From Salipaludibacillus aurantiacus (GTDB lineage Bacteria > Bacillota > Bacilli > Bacillales > Salisediminibacteriaceae): a DNA stretch of 64,000 nucleotides. Positions 36,099 to 45,603 of the stretch are shown in pieces. The DNA lies in contig NZ_FOGT01000018.1 in assembly GCF_900111295.1 (NCBI RefSeq), forward strand, positions 29,778 to 93,777, written 5' to 3'. The notes below the pieces were generated by a model. It did not search any database and was not told where the DNA came from. It saw only the letters and a program-made list of their open reading frames with translations. Every line of letters begins with the position of its first letter. The stretch's first letter is position 1. The position numbers were made by a program, and so were the translations under genes.

Positions 36099-36142
36099 AA
36101 AGCCCAAACCATTGGTGAATCCAAGGTTTGGGCTTTCTTTGA
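36099..36142. terminator. Bidirectional terminator between lutABC and rpsD
   Basis: Perfect 12-bp stem AAAGCCCAAACC (36099-36110) with 36125-36136. T-rich tails on both strands suit lutC (+) and rpsD (-). Confidence 0.88.
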
Positions 36143-36153
36143 TTTTTTGGGTA

Positions 36154-36756
36154 TTAACGGGAATACCACTCAACGATAAGCTGTTCATTGATTTCCGCAG
36201 GTAGTTCAGAACGTTCAGGTAAACGTGTGAATGTACCTTCAAGTTTGTCTGCGTCGAATTCAACGAATGCAGGAGTGAAGTCGTTAACTTCAACAGCTTC
36301 TTTAACAATATCAAGGTTGCGGGACTTTTCGCGGAGTCCGATTGTCTGACCAGGCTGAACCCGGTAAGATGGAATGTCAACGCGGCCGCCGTCTACAGTA
36401 ACGTGTCCGTGGTTAACAAGTTGACGGGCCTGACGGCGAGTACGCGCAAGACCTAAACGGTAAACAATGTTGTCAAGACGGGATTCAAGCAGAACCATAA
36501 AGTTCTCACCATGGATACCCTCACGTTTGCCAGCCTGTTCGAACAGACGGTGGAATTGACGCTCATTCATGCCGTACATGTGACGAAGCTTCTGCTTTTC
36601 TTGAAGCTGAAGTCCGTATTCAGTTAATTTCTTTCTTTGGTTCGGTCCGTGTTGCCCCGGGCCGTAAGGGCGCTTTTGAAGCTCTTTTCCAGTGCCGCTA
36701 AGAGAAATTCCAAGGCGGCGTGAAAGCTTCCAGCTTGGTCCAGTATATCGAGCCAT
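36154..36756 (-). CDS. rpsD: Ribosomal protein S4
   Basis: A 200-residue primary 16S rRNA-binding protein. N-terminal [20 protein letters not shown], the basic [13 protein letters not shown] segment and the S4 RNA-binding domain (about 92-155, [20 protein letters not shown]) are all typical. It lacks the zinc-binding cysteines of the C+ S4 type. AAAGGAGGAG precedes the ATG. Located alone, as in Bacillus, with a long leader. Confidence 0.97.
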   Translation of the reverse strand: MARYTGPSWKLSRRLGISLSGTGKELQKRPYGPGQHGPNQRKKLTEYGLQLQEKQKLRHMYGMNERQFHRLFEQAGKREGIHGENFMVLLESRLDNIVYRLGLARTRRQARQLVNHGHVTVDGGRVDIPSYRVQPGQTIGLREKSRNLDIVKEAVEVNDFTPAFVEFDADKLEGTFTRLPERSELPAEINEQLIVEWYSR

Positions 36757-36944
36757 AAGTAGCTCCTCCTTTTAATAAGAAAATTTCGTGAAATAATTAA
36801 CAGTAGTAATCCCGTTCGCACAGCCATTTCATTTTAGGCATCTTCGCCTCGACAGCTAGAGGTTACACAATACCCCTCGCATTTAGCGGGAATGAAATGA
36901 ACAACACGACGTTTACTTTGGCTGTCTTATTTGCACAAAGTACA
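36757..36944 (-). promoter_or_regulatory. rpsD 5' leader, probable S4 autoregulatory RNA
   Basis: About 190 nt of untranslated leader with several GC-rich segments that can pair (for example ATTTCATTCCCGC with its downstream partners near 36825 and 36885). Bacillus rpsD leaders are bound by S4 to repress translation; the assignment here rests on position and length rather than on an alignment. Confidence 0.55.
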
Positions 36945-36972
36945 GTTTATAATTTTTTATAACTAAAGTCAA
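36945..36972 (-). promoter_or_regulatory. rpsD promoter
   Basis: Minus-strand TTGACT (36967-36972), 16-nt spacer, TAAACT (36945-36950). Confidence 0.6.
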
Positions 36973-37109
36973 GGTAAATCTCTTTAAAATCAGTAACTGC
37001 CCGCCATTTATAAGTAAGAAGATTGCTTTATCCCAATGATTTTTTTTAATTCATGTGTAATAATAGAGAGAGAATATATTAGAATAGCCAAGCACTAGTT
37101 AATTATAAT

Positions 37110-37154
37110 AAAAGCGCCACAAGCGATTTTTCAAATCACTTTGTGACGCTTTTA
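37110..37154 (-). terminator. Terminator of ytsP
   Basis: Long imperfect hairpin with AAAAGCG and CGCTTTT outer arms directly after the ytsP stop, followed by TTATT on the minus strand. Confidence 0.85.
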
Positions 37155-37634
37155 TTATACATGTTTAAGCAGAACCTGGACAAATTGTTCAAGCCCTTTC
37201 TCATCATCTTCAGAGAAACGGTTTTTAAGAGGGCTGTCAATATCGAGTACACCTAATAGCTCGCCGTTTCGAATTAAAGGGATAACAATTTCGGAATTGG
37301 AAGCTGCATCACACGCGATATGACCCGGGAACTGGTGAACGTCATCCACACGCATCGTTCTTTTGTCTTTTACCGCTGTTCCGCATACTCCTTTTCCATA
37401 GGCAATTCTTACGCAGGCAGGCAGCCCTTGAAATGGACCCAATACTAATCCGCCGTCTTTCCATATGTAGAAACCAACCCAGTTAACGTCTTTTAAAAAC
37501 TGGTTTAACAAGGCTGAAGCATTGCTTAAATTGGCTGTTTGGTTACTTTCCCCATCGAGTAAAGCATCCAGCTGACGTGATAATAAATCGTATTGTTCCT
37601 GTATCGGCCCCTCATAAGTTTGCGACTGAAACAC
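37155..37634 (-). CDS. ytsP: Free methionine-(R)-sulfoxide reductase (GAF domain) YtsP
   Basis: A 159-residue single GAF-domain enzyme. Three cysteines in LPACVRI, GKGVCGT and GHIACDAAS are those used by fRMsr enzymes to reduce free Met-R-sulfoxide. I place the start at GTG 37634, 6 nt after GAAAGGGTG; an ATG at 37655 lacks a ribosome site and lies only 8 nt after a TATAAT. The chosen N-terminus also aligns with B. subtilis YtsP. Confidence 0.92.
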   Translation of the reverse strand: MFQSQTYEGPIQEQYDLLSRQLDALLDGESNQTANLSNASALLNQFLKDVNWVGFYIWKDGGLVLGPFQGLPACVRIAYGKGVCGTAVKDKRTMRVDDVHQFPGHIACDAASNSEIVIPLIRNGELLGVLDIDSPLKNRFSEDDEKGLEQFVQVLLKHV

Positions 37635-37663
37635 TGTATTCACCCTTTCGAACATTTTTGAAA

Positions 37664-37672
37664 ATTATAACA
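37664..37672 (-). promoter_or_regulatory. Extended -10 promoter of ytsP
   Basis: Minus-strand TGT-TATAAT about 30 nt upstream of the GTG start. Confidence 0.6.
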
Positions 37673-37795
37673 CACGGGGCTGTTGCTAAGAAATACTAAA
37701 GATTTTGTCGAGTGATTTAGGCAGGAAAAAGCGTGGCTGGAAGGGAAATAAATACACAGAAGAACCATGAGCAGCAGAGCAGGAGGGTAAGCAGG

Positions 37796-38443
37796 ATGAA
37801 TAAAAAAGCCTCAAAAGAAAAGGTTATGCAAGCTGCCATTGAGATGTTTAATATGAAGGGATTTACGGGATCTTCAGTGAGGGATATTGCCAATAAGGCG
37901 GGAGCCAATGTAGCGTTAATCTCTTATTATTTCGGGAGTAAACAAGGGTTACTGGAACATTTGATGACAGGATTTCTGGAAGGTTATGTCTCAGCGATTG
38001 AAGTTCAATGTGAAAAACTGGCGTACGAGAATGGAGAAGAACTTGTATTTGACCGATTATTAAAGGCTATTTGGAATGTAATGGTTTACCAGCAGAACAA
38101 CCATGAGCTTGCGAGGTTTATCCACCGGGAGATAACACTGGATACCACCCTCGTCAGAGAACTCATGGCTTCCTACCTGGCTAAAGAGAAACACCTTTAC
38201 CATACACTTCTTAACGCGGCTTATGAAAAAGGGGAAATGGCAACACGCCCAAATGAATATTTTGTGCTGCAGCTTCGCGGCATGCTTACAATGCCATTTC
38301 TGCATCCGCAATATATCAGGGAAGTTTATCATTTAATGCCCCATGAAAACCACTTCTTAGACCAGTATTTTTCAGAATTGTGTCAATGGGTTGCAACCCA
38401 TTTTAAAGAATGTGTGATAGCTGTTCCGGCTCCCGAAAGCTAA
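37796..38443 (+). CDS. refZ: TetR-family FtsZ regulator RefZ
   Basis: A 215-residue TetR-type DNA-binding protein (YttP). The N-terminal helix-turn-helix spans about residues 8-48 (GFTGSSVRDIANKAGANVAL, SYYFGSKQGLLE). Position between ytsP and hisJ matches B. subtilis refZ, whose product binds oriC-proximal motifs and affects FtsZ ring placement in sporulation. ATG 37796 follows AGGAGGG at about 8 nt; upstream in-frame codons to 37733 lack a site. Confidence 0.88.
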   Translation: MNKKASKEKVMQAAIEMFNMKGFTGSSVRDIANKAGANVALISYYFGSKQGLLEHLMTGFLEGYVSAIEVQCEKLAYENGEELVFDRLLKAIWNVMVYQQNNHELARFIHREITLDTTLVRELMASYLAKEKHLYHTLLNAAYEKGEMATRPNEYFVLQLRGMLTMPFLHPQYIREVYHLMPHENHFLDQYFSELCQWVATHFKECVIAVPAPES

Positions 38444-39247
38444 TTAAAAATATTTTTCGACAGATGACCTGCCGCCTCCTGTCCTGCCGGCGCTGTGAGC
38501 ATCAGAACCGTATACAAGCGGTATATCAAGGGAGACTGCTTTTTCAATCCACCTTTGAGGAGGGTATGTTTCTTTACAGTACACTTTTTCGAGACCGGCT
38601 GTATTTACATCCATTTCTTTCCTGTACTCATTGAGGGCGGTCATTACTTCCTCCAAAAATAAAGAATCATCAAAGTTCCGCGGAAAAAGTTTCTGGAATT
38701 TTCTTATGAGTGTGATGTGCCCGATACGTACAGGTGTAAAAGGACCCAGGTCAGCTTTCACGGATTGAAGCAAAGTTTTGTAATACAGTTCATAGCTCTT
38801 TTTCAATGAGCCGCATTTTTCAATAAGTGACTGGAAGGCTTCCGGACTGTAGTCCAGGCAGATATAGGAATTGTCCGGCAACCGCAGAAAATGCACAGAA
38901 AGAATGGTATCATCCAGCTTTCCGCCCCACTCATTAAGAAAAGATGCAGTTTCTATTTCATAGCCATCAATATAATCAACTTCTAACCCTGTATTAACGT
39001 TGATTTTGCTGGAATAATAGTTCTTTAATTCCTCGGCTGCCTTTAAATATTCAGGCAGTACGTCTAATGTAATAGCGCTGTCCTGGCCGGGTACCGGGTC
39101 TTTGAACCCCCGGGGTAAAGGAGCATGCTCTGTAAATGAAATTGAGGAGAGCCCCAGTTTGATTGCCCGTTCTATGTATTCTTCCATTTTATCTGCAGAG
39201 CCGTGGGGGCAAAAATGCGAGTGAACATGACCATCATGTAAGATCAC
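38444..39247 (-). CDS. hisJ: Histidinol-phosphatase HisJ (PHP family)
   Basis: A 267-residue PHP-domain metalloenzyme for the penultimate histidine-pathway step. Metal-binding blocks are DGHVHSHFCPHG, SFTEHAPLP, TGLEVDYIDGYE, LSVHFLR, RIGHITL and YGSDAHSAG. I choose GTG 39247, 8 nt after AAAGGAG, which also gives the usual HDGHVH start; the upstream ATG at 39304 has no site. Convergent with refZ with only a few nt between stops. Confidence 0.93.
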   Translation of the reverse strand: MILHDGHVHSHFCPHGSADKMEEYIERAIKLGLSSISFTEHAPLPRGFKDPVPGQDSAITLDVLPEYLKAAEELKNYYSSKINVNTGLEVDYIDGYEIETASFLNEWGGKLDDTILSVHFLRLPDNSYICLDYSPEAFQSLIEKCGSLKKSYELYYKTLLQSVKADLGPFTPVRIGHITLIRKFQKLFPRNFDDSLFLEEVMTALNEYRKEMDVNTAGLEKVYCKETYPPQRWIEKAVSLDIPLVYGSDAHSAGRTGGGRSSVEKYF

Positions 39248-39321
39248 TAGAAAAACTCCTTTCTTTTTCTTTTCCCTGTAAAAAACATGAATAAATCCGA
39301 CCAAATTTGACTTTTCCGTGA

Positions 39322-39327
39322 TATGAT
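39322..39327 (+). promoter_or_regulatory. Extended -10 promoter upstream of ezrA
   Basis: TGA-TATGAT (TG at 39319-39320, -10 at 39322-39327). The leader to ezrA is about 155 nt and contains a 26-codon ORF (39350-39430) of doubtful value. Confidence 0.45.
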
Positions 39328-39490
39328 AGAAGGGAGAATTTAATTAAAGATGAAGAAATTTGTAAAAGAATCATACATATTCCATCCTGAATTTCCAGAT
39401 CAACCCTTTAAAATATTCCAAGTTTTATAAGGGAGGTATTCGGGTATATTTTATCACACTTTTCAATTCAACAGGGTGTAAGGGGGCCTC

Positions 39491-41200
39491 ATGAGAATGT
39501 TATATATTATTTATGGTGCAATTCTTCTTTTCTTGATTGTGATTATTTATGGGGCATGGGCGAGAAAGAAGATTTTTAAAGAAGTAGACCGGCTTGAAAA
39601 TGAGAAGATGCAGCTGATGAACGAGCCTGTGACAGAAGAGCTTTCAAAGATTAAAGGGTTAAAAATGTCCGGGGAAACTGAAGAAAGATTTGAACAGTGG
39701 AGGGAAGAGTGGGATAACATTGTTACTATCCAGCTCCCTGATATGGAAGAGAAACTGTTCGACATAGAAGAGATGGCTAATAAATACCGTTTCCAAAAAG
39801 CCAGAGAGTATATAAAGTTTGTAGATGAAGAGCTGGAGGCTCTGAAGGAACAGATGAAACAAATGATTGAGGAAGTAGACCAGCTCATACATAGTGAAGA
39901 ACAAAATCGTCAGGATATAAATGGTGTGAAGGATTTATACGATGAAACAAAGAAAAAGTTATGGGTTCAAAAAGGAACGCTCGGACAAGCAGCTGGTATA
40001 TTAGAACAAAGAATGCAGGAAATTGCCGGGATGTTTGAAACATTTGACACTCATACAGAAGAAGGGAATTATTTTCAGGCCAGAGAGGTTCTGCTGACCA
40101 TTGAGGAATTATTGAATGAGTATGACAAACATATAAATAACATCCCTCAATATCTCGTTAAAATGGAAAAAGATCTTCCCAGACAGTTAAATGAGCTTGA
40201 AAACGGCTTAGAAGAAATGGCTGAAAATGGTTATCCTGTTCACCATTTCTCTTACCATTGGCAGGTAACTGACATGAAGCGGCGCCTCGAAGCATCTTTA
40301 CCGCTAATAGAAAACCTTAAACTTGAAGAAGCTGAAAAGCCGGTCGAAAACATTGAAAATGAAATAAACGATATTTACGAAAAACTTGAACACGAGGTTC
40401 TTTCCAGAAATTATGTTGAGAAAGAGCTTCCGGTTTTAAGAGATAAATTAAGTGAACTGCCGGATTTATTTGAACACTTAAGAGCCGAAACTGAAGCGAT
40501 TAAATTAAATTATCAGCTGGATGAAGAACATGACAAAAAGCAGTTTAAACTCGAAAAACATATTAAGGATTTGTTTAATCAGTTTGCGGTGATTGATGAT
40601 GCGGTGGAAGAAAAGAAGCAGTCTTTTACTGCTTTAAGGCAGATGATTAATGAGATCCATGCGGAATTGGAAAAGATTGAAAATGAGATTGCAGAGGAAA
40701 AGAAAAACCTGAACCATCTCAGAAGTGATGAGATTAAAGCAGAGGAAAATATAAAGGAGCTGAAAGGGATTCTTTTGAAAAGCCAAAAGCATCTTAGACA
40801 GAGTAATATCCCGGGGATTCCTGAAAACCTTATATACAAGCTGGACGAGGCCGAAAAATTGTTGAAAGAAGCTTCCCAGGGGCTGACCGAAGTCCCAATT
40901 TCGATGCAGGAAATTAATAAGAAAGTAGAAGCTTCCAGGGAGTATGTAGATAAATCGGTTGAACTGTTAAATGAAACAATTGAACAGGCTAAGCTGGCTG
41001 AACTGGTTATCCAATACGGAAACCGCTATAGAAGCCACAATCAGGAAGTGAATATTAAGTTATTACAAGCGGAAGACCGTTTTAGAAACTACCTTTACGA
41101 AGAAGCACTTGAATTAGCTTTGGAGGCTATTGAGCCTCACGAACCTGATATCCTGGATAAAATTAAAGAACAGGAACAACTTTCATTGTCTTATTCTTAA
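39491..41200 (+). CDS. ezrA: Septation ring regulator EzrA
   Basis: A 569-residue membrane-anchored division protein. One N-terminal transmembrane helix (about 3-22), then an almost entirely helical, coiled-coil cytoplasmic part made of spectrin-like repeats, acidic and Lys/Glu rich. It modulates FtsZ ring assembly and coordinates PBP1. AAGGGGG precedes the ATG; a second ATG two codons later is also possible. Length is typical. Followed after about 130 nt by a bidirectional terminator. Confidence 0.94.
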   Translation: MRMLYIIYGAILLFLIVIIYGAWARKKIFKEVDRLENEKMQLMNEPVTEELSKIKGLKMSGETEERFEQWREEWDNIVTIQLPDMEEKLFDIEEMANKYRFQKAREYIKFVDEELEALKEQMKQMIEEVDQLIHSEEQNRQDINGVKDLYDETKKKLWVQKGTLGQAAGILEQRMQEIAGMFETFDTHTEEGNYFQAREVLLTIEELLNEYDKHINNIPQYLVKMEKDLPRQLNELENGLEEMAENGYPVHHFSYHWQVTDMKRRLEASLPLIENLKLEEAEKPVENIENEINDIYEKLEHEVLSRNYVEKELPVLRDKLSELPDLFEHLRAETEAIKLNYQLDEEHDKKQFKLEKHIKDLFNQFAVIDDAVEEKKQSFTALRQMINEIHAELEKIENEIAEEKKNLNHLRSDEIKAEENIKELKGILLKSQKHLRQSNIPGIPENLIYKLDEAEKLLKEASQGLTEVPISMQEINKKVEASREYVDKSVELLNETIEQAKLAELVIQYGNRYRSHNQEVNIKLLQAEDRFRNYLYEEALELALEAIEPHEPDILDKIKEQEQLSLSYS

Positions 41201-41320
41201 TAGGGGGATGAAAGGAGTTATTCAAGGACTATGTGAGCCGCCTAATATCATTTTAGAAATCTGTTTCAACAGTTTTTGGATGACGGGTTGGGGACGGAAC
41301 GAAAGTCGTTTATAGAAGTA

Positions 41321-41365
41321 AAAAAGTTCGGATTATCATTCTGAGATAATCCGAACTTTTTTTAT
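41321..41365. terminator. Bidirectional terminator of ezrA and brnQ
   Basis: Seventeen-bp stem: AAAAAGTTCGGATTATC (41321-41337) with GATAATCCGAACTTTTT (41345-41361), T-rich on both strands. Confidence 0.95.
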
Positions 41366-41368
41366 TTA

Positions 41369-42694
41369 TCATGCTCTGGAAGCGGAGGTGTGAAAGACGG
41401 TTTGAAATACGTAACCTGCCACGCCGCCAATGATAGATGGAATTAACCAGGCAATCCCTATTTCCGCTAAAGGAAACATATAGATAATAGCCGTACTTAT
41501 CTGCGGGAAAATTCCTGCAGTTGCAAGGCCGTCTGCTATACTCACAAGGGCAGCACCCGCGACAGAACCAACATAAACTTCCTTGCGCCCTTTGAATAGT
41601 TCATCAAATAAAGTAAGAATAATCAACACTATAGCCACAGGATAGATCATAACCAGCATAGGCAGTGAGAACTGGATAAGCTGGGTCAGCCCCATGTTTG
41701 CCATTACAAAACTGAAAACAGTGACTACAGCAGTTGCCGCCCAGTATGGTACAGCCTTAAAGGTTTTTTGTACATATTCCCCAAAGGCTGATATCAGACC
41801 GACTGAGGTAGTTAAGCAGGCGATCGTTATGACCGTTGATAAGAGTATTAAACCGGTCCCGCCCATTAAGAATTGTGATAATCCTGTTAAGATCACTCCC
41901 CCATTTTCCTGGTAACCAAGAATAGAAACACTTGTGGAACCTAAATAAGCTAAAGACAGATAAACAAAAATTAAACCTGTCCCTGCAATCAATCCTACTT
42001 GAAACGCTTTTTGTGTTAATGCTTTCCTGTCCGTAAGCCCCCGTTCCTTCATTCTCGTAATAACAATAATTCCGAACACAAGGGCTGCAATGGCGTCCAT
42101 GGTAAAGTATCCTTCCTGAAATCCTGTAAAAAATGGAAAGGATTCATATGTTCCTGTCGGTGAAAGGGCTTCTCCGGCCGTGTTAAAAATGCCTGAAAAA
42201 GTTAACACAGAGAGGACAACTACGAGTATAGGTGTTAAGATTTTACCGATTCTGGGAACCAATTTTGAAGGGTTAAGGCTTAACCAGTAACTAAGACTAA
42301 AAAAGACTATGGTGAAAAGAAGCAGGGATAAAGCTCCGCCCTCTGCTAAATAAGGAAGCACTCCGATTTCATAGCCAACTGAACCGGTTCTTGGAATACC
42401 GAACAATGGTCCGATGGCTAAGTAGACAGCTAAAGGGAATAATAACCCGAACACAGCCCCTACCCGTTTTGAAATCTTTTGCAAATCTCCTCCGGACTTA
42501 GCTACTGCAATAATCGCTAATACAGGAAGCCCGACACCGGTTATTAAAAAACCAGTAATTGCCGGCCAGACGGATGTACCTGCTTCCTGGCCTAATGCAG
42601 GAGGAAAAATTAAATTCCCTGCTCCTAAAAATAAGGCGAACATCATGAGTCCGATAATTAACGTATCTTTAAATGAATAGTTACTTTTCTCCAT
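41369..42694 (-). CDS. brnQ: Branched-chain amino acid transporter BrnQ/BraB
   Basis: A 441-residue LIVCS-family carrier with about 12 transmembrane helices. Family signature FALFLGAGNLIFPP at the N-terminus and later FFTGFQEGYFTMDAIAAL and GLISAFGEY. It takes up Leu, Ile and Val, usually with Na+ or H+. GGAGG precedes the ATG by about 10 nt. The position between ezrA and nifZ is that of B. subtilis braB. No CodY-like box was recognised upstream. Confidence 0.94.
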   Translation of the reverse strand: MEKSNYSFKDTLIIGLMMFALFLGAGNLIFPPALGQEAGTSVWPAITGFLITGVGLPVLAIIAVAKSGGDLQKISKRVGAVFGLLFPLAVYLAIGPLFGIPRTGSVGYEIGVLPYLAEGGALSLLLFTIVFFSLSYWLSLNPSKLVPRIGKILTPILVVVLSVLTFSGIFNTAGEALSPTGTYESFPFFTGFQEGYFTMDAIAALVFGIIVITRMKERGLTDRKALTQKAFQVGLIAGTGLIFVYLSLAYLGSTSVSILGYQENGGVILTGLSQFLMGGTGLILLSTVITIACLTTSVGLISAFGEYVQKTFKAVPYWAATAVVTVFSFVMANMGLTQLIQFSLPMLVMIYPVAIVLIILTLFDELFKGRKEVYVGSVAGAALVSIADGLATAGIFPQISTAIIYMFPLAEIGIAWLIPSIIGGVAGYVFQTVFHTSASRA

Positions 42695-42845
42695 TTATAC
42701 GAGACCTCCGATTAAGTTTTTTTAATAACATTTATTCAGCCATAAGCATATTAACATAAATGAAAAGATTTAGAACAGTAAAAATTAAAAGAGAATTACG
42801 AACTTAATTGTCATTAAGCTGAATCTGTTGAAAAGAAAGAAAATG

Positions 42846-42854
42846 TGGTATGAT
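42846..42854 (+). promoter_or_regulatory. Extended -10 promoter of nifZ-thiI
   Basis: TGG-TATGAT, about 48 nt upstream of the nifZ start. The nearby TTGACA (42872) sits downstream and is not its -35. Confidence 0.5.
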
Positions 42855-42901
42855 GTTTTGTTGAAATGTGATTGTTGACAAAATTAAAGGAGTTCCTTCT
42901 T

Positions 42902-44044
42902 ATGATTTATTTCGATAACAGTGCAACAACCGTTCCATATGACGAAGTGATAGACACTTTTTCAGAAGTATCACGTTCTTATTTTGCCAATCCTTCCTCA
43001 CTTCATCCATTAGGAAAGGAAGCAGAAAGATTAAAAGAGCAGGCGAGGAGAAGAGTAGGCTCGCTGTTAAAGGTGAAGCCCGAAGAACTGGTCTTCACTT
43101 CAGGAGGAACTGAAGGTAATAATCTGGCAATTAAAGGTACGGCTTATCGGCTTCAGACACGGGGAAAGCATATTATTACGACAGGCATCGAGCATACATC
43201 CACTTTCGAAGCTTGCCAGCAGCTGGAAAAAGAAGGATTCACTGTCACTTATATTACGCCAGATGACACTGGACGAATTACAAAGGACCAAGTGGAGCAG
43301 GCCCTCACAGAGGATACAATTCTTGTGAGCATGATCCATGTTAGCAATGAATTAGGGTCTGTTCAGCCCGTTCAGGATACAGGGGAATTGTTAGCGAATT
43401 ATCCAAAAATTCTTTTTCATGTCGATCATGTTCAGGGCATGACAAAAGTGCCTCTTGACTTCAAAAAAGCGGGAATAGATTTATGTACGATATCTGCCCA
43501 TAAATTTCACGGGCTTAAAGGGACAGGGGTTCTTTATATAAGAAGCGGCATCACCTTAACATCCCAATTTTCCGGTGGCGAACAGGAAGGCGGGTACAGA
43601 GGAGGCACCGAAAACCTTGCGGGGATCGTAGCGATGGCTAAGGCTTTGCGCCTATCAATAGAAGCCTCGAATTCAGGGATAGACCATATAAAGCAAATAT
43701 CCTCCTGGATAGAAAAAGAAGTGTCGGCTATCGACGGAGTGGTTTTAAACTCGCCCCGGGACAGAGCTCCTCACATCCTGAATTTTTCTATTCCGAATAT
43801 GAAACCGGAAGTTGTCATTCAGGCGCTGGGAGAGAAAGGCATCTTCGTATCGACTAAGTCGGCTTGCTCGTCTAAACAATTTACTCCAAGCCGTGTTTTA
43901 TTATCGGCGGGCTTCGATGAACCCGTGGCTGCATCTGCGATTCGTTTATCTTTTTCCTTTGAAAATACAATGGAGGAAGCAGCACTATTTACAGAGATAT
44001 TTAAGGAAACCGTGACTTCCATGAAAAAGGTTGTGAAATTTTAA
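42902..44044 (+). CDS. nifZ: Cysteine desulfurase NifZ (partner of ThiI)
   Basis: A 380-residue PLP enzyme that makes a protein persulfide from cysteine. PLP Lys201 in SAHKFHGLKGTG and catalytic Cys322 in STKSACSSKQ are present, with GTEGNN and IEHTST near the cofactor. ATG 42902 follows AAAGGAG; the upstream TTG at 42872 is rejected. It overlaps thiI by one base (TAATG), which marks it as the dedicated sulfur donor for ThiI rather than a general IscS/SufS. Confidence 0.94.
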   Translation: MIYFDNSATTVPYDEVIDTFSEVSRSYFANPSSLHPLGKEAERLKEQARRRVGSLLKVKPEELVFTSGGTEGNNLAIKGTAYRLQTRGKHIITTGIEHTSTFEACQQLEKEGFTVTYITPDDTGRITKDQVEQALTEDTILVSMIHVSNELGSVQPVQDTGELLANYPKILFHVDHVQGMTKVPLDFKKAGIDLCTISAHKFHGLKGTGVLYIRSGITLTSQFSGGEQEGGYRGGTENLAGIVAMAKALRLSIEASNSGIDHIKQISSWIEKEVSAIDGVVLNSPRDRAPHILNFSIPNMKPEVVIQALGEKGIFVSTKSACSSKQFTPSRVLLSAGFDEPVAASAIRLSFSFENTMEEAALFTEIFKETVTSMKKVVKF

Positions 44045-45252
44045 TGCATTATGATCATATATTAATCCGTTATGCGGAATTGTCTTTAAAAGGTAAAAAC
44101 AGAAAACAATTTGAAAAAAAGCTCGAAGCTAATATCCGGGATGTATTAAAAGAGTTTCCTGCTATAAAAGTAAGACGCTCTTTTGGACGTATGTTTGTTA
44201 AATTAAATGGGGAAAATGGTCATGCTGTAACAGATCATTTAAAAGATGTTTTCGGAATTCATTCTCTCAGTCCTTCTTTAAAAGTCCAATTGAATAAAGA
44301 GGATATCTGCGAAGGGGCGCTTTGGGCTGCCGAAGATTCTTTGCCTGAAGGACGTGGAACGTTTAAAGTATCTGTCAGACGAACTAATAAAGATTTCCCG
44401 CTCCGGTCGCAGGAAATGAATAAAGTGATCGGAGGCCATGTTTTACGCAATATGGAAAATATCAGCGTGGATGTGCATAATCCCGATGTAGAGCTGAAAG
44501 TGGAAATCAGGGACGATGCTGCTTATATTTCTGCCAAGGTTATTAATGGAGCAGGAGGTTTGCCGGTAGGGACAAGCGGTAAAGTTATGCTAATGCTTTC
44601 TGGCGGAATTGACAGTCCTGTAGCAGGGTATCTTGCTTTAAAAAGGGGTGTGACTTTAGAAGCGGTTCATTTTCACAGCCCGCCGTTTACGAATGAGAGA
44701 GCGAAACAAAAAGTGGAAGATCTAGTCCAGGTTCTTACGAGGTTTGGCGGAAAAATTAACCTTCATATTGTGCCATTTACAGATATTCAGACGACGATTC
44801 ATAAACAAGTCCCCGATAATTATGAGATGACAGTGATGCGCAGGTTTATGCTGCGTATTAGTGAAAAACTGGCTGAGAACCGGGAAGCAAAAGGACTAGT
44901 GAATGGAGAAAGTTTAGGCCAGGTAGCCAGCCAGACATTGGACAGCATGTATACAATTAATGAAGTAACTGCCATGCCAGTTTTAAGACCGTTAATAACA
45001 ATGGATAAGATGGAAGTAATTGATTATGCCAGACGAATCGGCACGTATGATATATCCATTTTGCCTTTCGAAGACTGCTGCACAATTTTTCTGCCTGCTG
45101 AATCTAAAACAAAACCAAATAAACTTAAAGCGAGCCGTTACGAAAGTTTTTTAGATATTGATCAAATGGTGAATGAGGCAGTAGAAAATACTGCAGTCAA
45201 AGAATTTTCCCGAAATATGGAACTGGATGAGGATTTCGATAATTTATTTTAA
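44044..45252 (+). CDS. thiI: tRNA 4-thiouridine synthase ThiI
   Basis: A 402-residue enzyme with N-terminal ferredoxin-like/THUMP domains (about 1-165) and a PP-loop ATPase (SGGIDSP, 186-192). It forms s4U8 in tRNA using sulfur from NifZ. The C-terminal rhodanese domain found in E. coli ThiI is absent, as in Bacillus. EDCCTIF in the C-terminal part carries conserved cysteines. Translationally coupled to nifZ. Confidence 0.95.
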   Translation: MHYDHILIRYAELSLKGKNRKQFEKKLEANIRDVLKEFPAIKVRRSFGRMFVKLNGENGHAVTDHLKDVFGIHSLSPSLKVQLNKEDICEGALWAAEDSLPEGRGTFKVSVRRTNKDFPLRSQEMNKVIGGHVLRNMENISVDVHNPDVELKVEIRDDAAYISAKVINGAGGLPVGTSGKVMLMLSGGIDSPVAGYLALKRGVTLEAVHFHSPPFTNERAKQKVEDLVQVLTRFGGKINLHIVPFTDIQTTIHKQVPDNYEMTVMRRFMLRISEKLAENREAKGLVNGESLGQVASQTLDSMYTINEVTAMPVLRPLITMDKMEVIDYARRIGTYDISILPFEDCCTIFLPAESKTKPNKLKASRYESFLDIDQMVNEAVENTAVKEFSRNMELDEDFDNLF

Positions 45253-45330
45253 AAGGCTGCCCTTCTTGTATTCAAACTTTATCGCCCCTTTTCATTCCAT
45301 AAAATATGGATAGCGCGCCATTGTTTCTCT

Positions 45331-45361
45331 CGAATCATAAGTCTCCTTGAGTGACATTCTA
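45331..45361 (+). promoter_or_regulatory. Probable SigG promoter of sspA
   Basis: CGAATC (45331-45336) and CATTCTA (45355-45361) at 18-nt spacing fit the SigG pattern (TGAATA, CATnnTA). Expression would be in the forespore. Confidence 0.6.
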
Positions 45362-45384
45362 TATGTACAAGGGAGGTGAGATAA

Positions 45385-45588
45385 ATGGCGAACAACAACA
45401 GTAATCAACTAGTAGTACAAGGTGCACAGCAGGCAATTGACCAAATGAAATATGAAATCGCTACTGAATTCGGTGTTCAGCTTGGTCCTGATTCTACTTC
45501 TCGTGCTAACGGATCTGTAGGAGGAGAAATTACAAAGCGATTAGTACAAATGGCTGAACAACAGCTAAACGGGTATCAGCAACAATAA
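45385..45588 (+). CDS. sspA: Alpha/beta-type small acid-soluble spore protein
   Basis: A 67-residue SASP that coats and protects spore DNA. The GPR protease cleavage region [10 protein letters not shown] and the second conserved block [18 protein letters not shown] are intact. AAGGGAGGTGA is a very strong ribosome site. Located after thiI as sspA is in B. subtilis. Ends in its own terminator. Confidence 0.97.
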   Translation: MANNNSNQLVVQGAQQAIDQMKYEIATEFGVQLGPDSTSRANGSVGGEITKRLVQMAEQQLNGYQQQ

Positions 45589-45603
45589 TTTAAATAATTG
45601 GCT

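Noticed and set aside
41208..41315. 35-codon ORF after ezrA
   Set aside because: No spaced ribosome site and no recognisable protein features; probably untranslated.
42872..42901. TTG start for nifZ and TTGACA as its -35
   Set aside because: The ribosome site AAAGGAG lies between this TTG and ATG 42902, and no -10 follows before the gene.
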